From JADHLJ01 sp038118725 (GTDB lineage: Bacteria > Pseudomonadota > Alphaproteobacteria > Thalassobaculales > Thalassobaculaceae), in NCBI GenBank assembly GCA_038118725.1, contig JAYOIK010000119.1, positions 1-10,026 on the forward strand: a stretch of DNA of 10,026 nt, given 5' to 3'. The notes below the pieces were generated by a model that worked only from the letters and a program-made list of their open reading frames with translations, was not told the origin of the DNA and did not search any database. The number at the start of each line of letters is the position of its first letter. Positions within the stretch are counted from its first letter, which is position 1. Shown piece by piece: positions 6,240 through 10,026 of this stretch. The position numbers and the translations under genes are program-made.

Positions 6240-7387
6240 TCCGCCGCCTCCGTCCGAACACTCCAGGATCGAACATACGCTTCATTCTCTACCCCGCTCG
6301 GCAGCTCTCCCACCTCGAGCGCGTCGCGGGTATCGACCATGACGGCGTATTCATCGGTTTCCAGCTTCGGGGCGCTCAGCATGTTCTTCAGCGCCTTGGG
6401 GTGCGGGCCATGGGTGAAGCCGCAGGGGTGGAAGGTCATCATGCCGCGATCGATATTGTCGCGGCTGAAGAAGTCGCCTCGGTGGTAGAACAGCACCTCG
6501 TCATAGTCGTCATTGTTGTGAAAGAACGGCACCTTGAGCGCGCCCGGATCCTGCTCGAACGGCCGCGGGCAGAAGGTACAGACGACGAAGCGGTTCGCCA
6601 GGAAGGTGGTATGGGCGCTCGGCGGCAGGTGGTAGCGGTGGCTGGTGAGCGGCCGGAAATCCTCGACATTGATCTTGACCGGCATCAGATCGCCGTGCCA
6701 GCCGACCGCGTCCAGCGGGTTGTAGGGATAGGTCACGGTCGAGATGCGGTCGCGCCGCTTGATCCGGACCTTCCACTCCTCCTCCACCCCGTCCGGGGTC
6801 TGCTGGGCCTTGAAGGCGTCGTCCATGGCTGGCGACACCAGCATCGCCGGGTCGAAAAAGGCGTGATGACCGACCAAACCCTTTTCCGGGAGGCGGTAGC
6901 TGGAATTCGTCGCCTCGATCATCAGAACATCGGCGGCGCCGTCGAATTCGGCGCGCCACATGGTCCCGCGCGGCAGCATCACATAGTCGCCCATGCGGAT
7001 ATCCAGGCGCCCGAAGTCGCAGAACAGCTGGCCCGCGCCGTTGTGGATAAACAGCAACTCATCTCCGTCGCCGTTGCGCACGAGGTGATCCATGGCACCG
7101 CTGGTGCGCCACATGCGCATCTTGCAATGGGCGTTGTGCAGCACCATCGCCGCGTCCCAGGGCGACAGGGTATCCCCCTCGACGAGATTGAGATCAAAGG
7201 CGCGCGGGCGCAGCGGGCCCTCCCAATCGCTCCACCCGGTCGGCGGGCGTTTGTGATGCAGTTGCGCCGAGGGGCCGAAGAACCCCTCCTTGCTCATCTC
7301 CCGCTCATAGGTGCCCTCGGGCATGTCGGCATGAGCCTGACGCGAGGCGATGCCCTCGACCTTGGAAATCCCGATATAGCTGCTCAT
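6236..7387 (-). CDS. hmgA: Homogentisate 1,2-dioxygenase, short form
   Basis: A 383-residue Fe(II) ring-cleaving dioxygenase of the homogentisate 1,2-dioxygenase family, converting homogentisate to maleylacetoacetate in tyrosine/phenylalanine catabolism. The cupin-type active-site pattern lies late in the protein: FFHNNDDYDEVLFYHRG (288-304) supplies His290 and Glu297, and TFHPCGFTHGPHP (318-330) supplies His320 and His326. This parallels the H-E-H ligands and extra active-site His of the human enzyme. The protein is about 50-60 residues shorter than classical enzymes (about 430-450). The ATG at 7387 follows GGGAGTG (7396-7402 on the minus strand) by eight bases; the open extension to 7498 lacks family sequence. 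The FAH-family gene overlaps its stop by four bases. No hppD-like or maleylacetoacetate isomerase gene is in the window. Family firm; action on homogentisate rather than a related diol is inferred. Confidence 0.88.
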   Translation of the reverse strand: MSSYIGISKVEGIASRQAHADMPEGTYEREMSKEGFFGPSAQLHHKRPPTGWSDWEGPLRPRAFDLNLVEGDTLSPWDAAMVLHNAHCKMRMWRTSGAMDHLVRNGDGDELLFIHNGAGQLFCDFGRLDIRMGDYVMLPRGTMWRAEFDGAADVLMIEATNSSYRLPEKGLVGHHAFFDPAMLVSPAMDDAFKAQQTPDGVEEEWKVRIKRRDRISTVTYPYNPLDAVGWHGDLMPVKINVEDFRPLTSHRYHLPPSAHTTFLANRFVVCTFCPRPFEQDPGALKVPFFHNNDDYDEVLFYHRGDFFSRDNIDRGMMTFHPCGFTHGPHPKALKNMLSAPKLETDEYAVMVDTRDALEVGELPSGVENEAYVRSWSVRTEAAE

Positions 7388-7395
7388 TGCCCGAG

Positions 7396-7402
7396 CACTC
7401 CC
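7396..7402 (-). promoter_or_regulatory. Ribosome binding site of the homogentisate dioxygenase gene
   Basis: GGGAGTG on the minus strand, eight bases before the ATG at 7387. It supports that start over the longer open frame. Confidence 0.65.
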
Positions 7403-7463
7403 ATATTGGCCCGACACCCATTTCCGAGGGCCCGCCCGGCTGGATCGTCGGCGATTCTGTATC

Positions 7464-7477
7464 GCAGACAGCGTGCC
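7464..7477 (-). promoter_or_regulatory. Candidate sigma-54 (-24/-12) promoter upstream of the dioxygenase operon
   Basis: The minus strand reads CGGCACG-CTGT-CTGC against the sigma-54 consensus TGGCACG-N4-TTGC. The invariant GG and GC doublets are at correct spacing and nine of eleven defined positions agree. It lies about 80 bases before the dioxygenase start in the 159-base gap. I saw no convincing sigma-70 pair in that gap. No enhancer-binding protein gene is in the window, so this rests on sequence match only. Confidence 0.35.
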
Positions 7478-7546
7478 GCCGATCCCCGCCGAGGGCAAGT
7501 CAACATCGCGCCCGTCGGAGCTCGGCGGCTAAACGCACGGGCAGTC

Positions 7547-7981
7547 TCAAGGATTGGCGGTTCGCGGTCCCTCGCCACCAAAGCGCGTCGCGAAGTACCC
7601 GATGATACACGCGACAATCGCGCCCTCGACGACAAACCAATAGGGCGACGCCGAACCGCTGGCGGCACCAAGGACGACGGCGATCACGTCGCTCATTTCC
7701 CGATACGCGAAAAACGTCAGCATGAAATTCAACCAAGCGCCGATGACGGGCGCGCGCACCCACCAAGGCAGGGGCAACATCAACACCGGATGGCGGGTAT
7801 ACACCCCGGCCAGGCCAATAACCGCGCCGACGGTGACGTACCACAGCAGCACGCCCCATCGCAGTTGCCAGCTGGCCTCGGGATAAAGTGCCGGCAGAGT
7901 GAAGAACCCGACCAGTCCAATCGCCAGACCGACGGTCTTGCCGATCGCGATCCGCGTTGTAAGCGATGCGTATTCAGACAT
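7547..7981 (-). CDS. Small inner-membrane protein, four predicted helices, unrecognised
   Basis: A 144-residue hydrophobic protein I cannot assign to a named family. Four likely membrane helices are seen: about residues 12-31 (AIGKTVGLAIGLVGFFTLP), 42-62 (WGVLLWYVTVGAVIGLAGV), 77-93 (APVIGAWLNFMLTFFAY) and 114-131 (YWFVVEGAIVACIIGYF). A basic RHP follows helix 2 and an acidic YREMSD follows helix 3. The C-terminal tail is short and polar. The ATG at 7981 was chosen because GGGAGGT (7986-7992) lies directly upstream; an in-frame ATG at 8008 would bury that site. A perfect FNR-type box is centred about 60 bases upstream, suggesting control by oxygen or redox state. It is flanked by the cupin and dioxygenase genes but probably has its own promoter. 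Confidence 0.8.
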   Translation of the reverse strand: MSEYASLTTRIAIGKTVGLAIGLVGFFTLPALYPEASWQLRWGVLLWYVTVGAVIGLAGVYTRHPVLMLPLPWWVRAPVIGAWLNFMLTFFAYREMSDVIAVVLGAASGSASPYWFVVEGAIVACIIGYFATRFGGEGPRTANP

Positions 7982-7985
7982 GGCG

Positions 7986-7992
7986 ACCTCCC
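7986..7992 (-). promoter_or_regulatory. Ribosome binding site of the membrane protein gene
   Basis: GGGAGGT on the minus strand, four bases before the ATG at 7981. It is a strong match and decides the start over the in-frame ATG at 8008. Confidence 0.75.
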
Positions 7993-8034
7993 TTGAGAAG
8001 ACCGCCAATGTCCGGGATACAGTCCCGCCGCGCC

Positions 8035-8048
8035 TTGATCTGAATCAA
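8035..8048 (-). promoter_or_regulatory. Perfect FNR/FnrL-type box upstream of the membrane protein
   Basis: TTGAT-CTGA-ATCAA (plus-strand reading) is an exact match to the FNR-family palindrome TTGAT-N4-ATCAA, also compatible with FixK-type TTGA-N6-TCAA. It lies between the cupin stop and the membrane-protein start. A hexamer GACATT on the minus strand (8007-8012) sits where the -10 of a class II FNR promoter (box at -41.5) would be; it matches TATAAT at three positions including A2 and T6. The regulator itself is not in the window. Confidence 0.65.
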
Positions 8049-8060
8049 GCCACCAAATTG

Positions 8061-8468
8061 TCAGGCCGGCTTTTCGCAGGGCGTCGTGCCCATGTCGGCG
8101 GGTACCGAGACCTCCAGAAGCTCGAAGGCCTCCGATGTGCCGATCTCGTTGTGGGGCGTCTCGCCGGGGATGAAGATCGAGTCCCCATCCTTGATCCGTA
8201 TCACCTCGCCACCGGCGAATTCCAGATCCACCCAGCCGCTGAGCATGTAAACGAACTGCCCCTCGCAGTGATGGACATGCCAGCCGGTCTCTTCGGAAAG
8301 CCCCTGGGAGGCCGAGGTCACCTGCGCGCGGATCCGTCCGTTGCTGGCCTTGGTGACCCCGAGTTCACGATATTGCAGGAAATCCCGGCGGCCCGGCACC
8401 ATGACCGGTTTGTCGGCGAAGGCGACGACATGCCCGTTCGCGGTTTTGCTTGGTCCGTCCATATTCAT
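8061..8468 (-). CDS. Single-domain cupin protein
   Basis: A 135-residue small cupin. Motif 1 is GWHVHHCEGQFVYMLSG (62-78), giving His64, His66 and either Glu69 or Gln71 as likely metal ligands. Motif 2 is GDSIFIPGETPHNE (95-108), with His106 as the last ligand. One barrel accounts for nearly the whole protein, so it is a stand-alone metal-binding cupin (small dioxygenase, isomerase or ligand-binding protein) with no substrate assignable. The ATG at 8468 is preceded by GGGAGAG (8474-8480) at five bases; a second ATG at 8462 is less well placed. The open extension to 8618 overlaps the RTX gene end and has no family content. The FNR-type box follows its stop, separating it from the membrane gene. 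Confidence 0.9.
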   Translation of the reverse strand: MNMDGPSKTANGHVVAFADKPVMVPGRRDFLQYRELGVTKASNGRIRAQVTSASQGLSEETGWHVHHCEGQFVYMLSGWVDLEFAGGEVIRIKDGDSIFIPGETPHNEIGTSEAFELLEVSVPADMGTTPCEKPA

Positions 8469-8473
8469 GGCTT

Positions 8474-8480
8474 CTCTCCC
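8474..8480 (-). promoter_or_regulatory. Ribosome binding site of the cupin gene
   Basis: GGGAGAG on the minus strand, five bases before the ATG at 8468. It decides the start against the upstream open frame. Confidence 0.7.
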
Positions 8481-8511
8481 TGAAATGCCGGAAATCAGCC
8501 CGGCCGCGTTC

Positions 8512-8540
8512 AGTGTTGACCGCTCGTCATCGGATCTCAA
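8512..8540 (-). promoter_or_regulatory. Candidate sigma-70-type promoter for the cupin gene
   Basis: On the minus strand, TTGAGA (8535-8540) and AACACT (8512-8517) are separated by 17 bases and lie about 45 bases before the cupin start. The -35 is a good match; the -10 matches at three of six positions including A2 and T6. Plausible, unproven. Confidence 0.35.
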
Positions 8541-8595
8541 GGGAAATGCGTGACGGCGAGTTTCGAGGCCGAGGCCGGTTTCCGGACCGCCCCCC

Positions 8596-8624
8596 GGGCT
8601 CAACCGATGAGGGCTCAACCGATT
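8596..8624. repeat. 15-base tandem duplication at the end of the RTX gene
   Basis: Two direct copies, gggctcaaccgatga and gggctcaaccgatta, lie back to back and differ at one base. On the RTX coding strand both copies encode Leu-Ile-Gly-stop in the same frame, so the last codons and the stop have been duplicated in tandem. Confidence 0.85.
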
Positions 8625-8848
8625 AGGAAGGCCGAGGCGTTCAGTTCGCCCGGCGCGACACCGATCAGCGTTACGGAGCTGCCCGCGCCGAGATCGATCA
8701 CGGCGTTTCCGGTGGCATCGACGCCGATCCGGGACAGCATTTGCTCGGCGGTCGTGACGCCCGTGCCGTTGATGTTCGCGCCAAGCCGGATCCTGTCGCC
8801 CTCGGCCAGGTTGAAGTCATACACCGTATCGCTCGCGCCGTTCGTCGA

Positions 8849-9043
8849 AAAGACGAAGGAATCCGCGCCCGTGCCGCCGAAGAGATGATCATTGGCCCGG
8901 TTGCCGGCCAGGGAGTCCGCCCCGGCGCCGCCATAGAGCGTGTCGTCGCCCTGGCCACCGAAGAGCGTATCCGAGCCGTTTTGTCCATAGGCGGTCTCGG
9001 CCCCATAATTGCCGTAGACCAGATCGTCGCCGCCGCCGGCCAG
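8849..9043 (-). repeat. RTX nonapeptide repeat block 2
   Basis: About seven GGxGxDxUx-like units (AGGGDDLVYG, QNGSDTLFGG, QGDDTLYGG, AGADSLAG, NRANDHLFGG, TGADSFVF) forming a predicted Ca-binding parallel beta-roll directly before the C-terminal targeting region. Confidence 0.85.
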
Positions 9044-9112
9044 GATGGTCTCGACGCCGTCAAGCTGCAGCATCCGACCGTCATCCGCGAGGCGGAGAGG
9101 CCCGGTATTCTG

Positions 9113-9330
9113 CCCGGCGAAGATTGTATCGTTGCCCTCGCCGCCCTCGAGCGAGTCCAGGTCCTGGTTGCCGTAGATGATGTCGTTGCCGTTACCGCCG
9201 TAGATGCTATCTCCGCCGGTGCCACCGCTCATGGCGTCGTTGCCGTCTTCACCGAACAGCAGATCGGCCCCCCCGCGCTGCCGACCGTGTCATCGCCGCC
9301 GCCGCCATAAAGCGTGTCGTCATCGACGCC
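9113..9330 (-). repeat. RTX nonapeptide repeat block 1, interrupted by a frameshift
   Basis: Units DDTLYGGGG, DDTVGSAGG, ADLLFGEDG, NDAMSGGTGG, DSIYGGNG, NDIIYGNQD, LDSLEGGEG and NDTIFAG keep the nonapeptide spacing only if one G is added to the G run at 9268-9274. Continuity across the shift shows that the two frames belong to one ancestral gene. Confidence 0.85.
9268..9274 (-). other. Seven-G run causing RTX frameshift A
   Basis: On the coding strand AGCGC is followed by seven G and then CCGAT. Eight G gives Ser-Ala-Gly-Gly-Ala-Asp and continues the repeat block; seven G leads to a TGA at 9229-9231. Confidence 0.85.
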
Positions 9331-9899
9331 CAGCGAGATGAATTGCCTTGCATCATCTCCCGCCACGAAGTTCTGCCCTTCCCCGCCGACGACCGTCATC
9401 TCGCCGACAAGCGCGGCGAACTCGACATTGTCCAGGTTGAGCTGACTTCCACTCGGCAGCCCGCGCCCGTCGATGACTAGCGCGCTTTGCTGGCTGCCGC
9501 CGTTTGTGGCGCCGGAGATCACGATCGGCGTGCCGGGCGCGGCGTCGGCGCTGGGCGTCACCCAGCGGGTATCGAGGCTCACCCCCGCGCCGCGCGAGCC
9601 GGTGAACTGAGCCATGGTGTTCGACAACGCGTTGGCATTGGCCCCGCCGCCGAGCTGGTTCGACAGCGCGCCGGAAAGAAACGCCTGGGCGCCGGCGCCG
9701 GATTGTGCGGCCGAGGGTCCCGAAACCGTCATCGTCACCGTCGGCGGCAAGACCGCGTCCACGCGGCCTCCCGAGACCAGGGGCGCGGCGCCATGCGCGC
9801 CGGAGGTGTTGGCGAAACGCTGACCGAGATCGGCGCCGGGCACCTGCGGGGCGACCGAGTAGAGGGTATCCATTCCGATGCCGCCGCGAACAACATCAT

Positions 9900-9906
9900 C
9901 CCCCCC
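9900..9906 (-). other. Seven-G run causing RTX frameshift B
   Basis: On the coding strand GGAAT is followed by seven G and then ATGATG. Eight G joins TITGNRQDNVLYGMGG to DDVVRGGIGMDTLYS in one frame; with seven, the join reads LWNGGDD and the upstream RTX frame is lost. Confidence 0.7.
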
Positions 9907-10026
9907 ATTCCATAGAGAACATTATCTTGACGATTACCGGTTATTGTATTGTCGGAATCATATCCGACACCTGAGCTATAGTTGAATCTTGGTGATGGAG
10001 GATGAGGGTGGCGTACCCTGGCGATG

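Larger units (their letters stand above)
8615..10026 (-). pseudogene. RTX (hemolysin-type Ca-binding repeat) secreted protein, 3' part, two frameshifts
   Basis: The 3' portion of a large RTX protein; the 5' end lies beyond the window. Such proteins are exported by type I secretion and fold outside the cell on binding calcium at GGxGxDxUx repeats. From N to C: a short repeat stretch (TITGNRQDNVLYGMGGDDVV); a non-repeat Ala/Gly/Ser-rich domain of about 175 residues ending in NVEFAALVGEMTVVGGEGQN; a repeat block (TLYGGGGDDTVGSAGGADLL and onward); a spacer LRLADDGRMLQLDGVET; a second block; and a tail with FVFSTNGASDTVYDFNLAEG, finishing AFLIG, typical of type I secretion targets. The frame shifts at 9268-9274 and 9900-9906, each a 7-G run (coding strand) where eight G restores the repeats. 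No stop interrupts each segment's own frame before its shift. It may be phase-variable, decayed or mis-sequenced; no secretion genes are nearby. Confidence 0.85.

Noticed and set aside
7456..7468. TCTG-N5-CAGA inverted repeat upstream of the dioxygenase
   Set aside because: Arms of only four bases overlapping the sigma-54-like site; too weak to call an operator.
6401..7996. A 531-codon plus-strand open frame across the dioxygenase and membrane genes
   Set aside because: It spans two convincing minus-strand genes and the gap between them, and has no recognisable domain; a GC-driven shadow.

Overview
The window is GC-rich DNA with dense, short-spaced genes. It looks like an alphaproteobacterium, possibly Rhodospirillales-like. 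This rests on composition, the gene families (short-form homogentisate dioxygenase with an FAH-family partner, acyl-CoA synthetase, Rv3520c-like LLM oxidoreductase, RTX protein) and a perfect FNR/FnrL-type box. No rRNA, tRNA, CRISPR array, transposase or integrase was seen. No stretch longer than 300 bases lacks a gene.

Layout, left to right. Positions 1-105 hold no gene I can support. An AMP-forming acyl-CoA synthetase lies on the minus strand (106-1626). After a 158-base divergent gap, three plus-strand genes follow: an exported DUF2459/TIGR02117-family protein (1785-2417), a HIT-family hydrolase (2488-2910) and an LLM-class oxidoreductase of the F420/Rv3520c type (2956-4008). Five bases beyond, on the minus strand, lies the C-terminal remnant of an isopenicillin-N-synthase-like 2-oxoglutarate/Fe(II) oxygenase (4014-4241). 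The remaining genes are all on the minus strand: a SnoaL/NTF2-like protein (4351-4749), an unrecognised 91-residue protein (4803-5078), a translationally coupled aromatic catabolic pair (homogentisate 1,2-dioxygenase 6236-7387 then FAH-family hydrolase 5259-6239), a four-helix membrane protein (7547-7981) with an FNR-like box upstream, a small cupin (8061-8468), and the 3' part of a secreted RTX calcium-binding protein (8615 to beyond the window end).

The best-supported biology is the dioxygenase/hydrolase pair, which would open homogentisate and cleave the resulting fumarylacetoacetate-type product. The intervening isomerase is not in the window. The acyl-CoA synthetase, LLM oxidoreductase, cupin and oxygenase remnant give the region an accessory-catabolism flavour, but no single pathway joins them.

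The most unusual feature is the RTX gene. Its frame is broken twice, each time at a run of seven G (coding strand) where eight would restore an uninterrupted RTX repeat. This is either slipped-strand (phase) variation or the same homopolymer undercount occurring twice. I do not see a clearly new multi-gene system.
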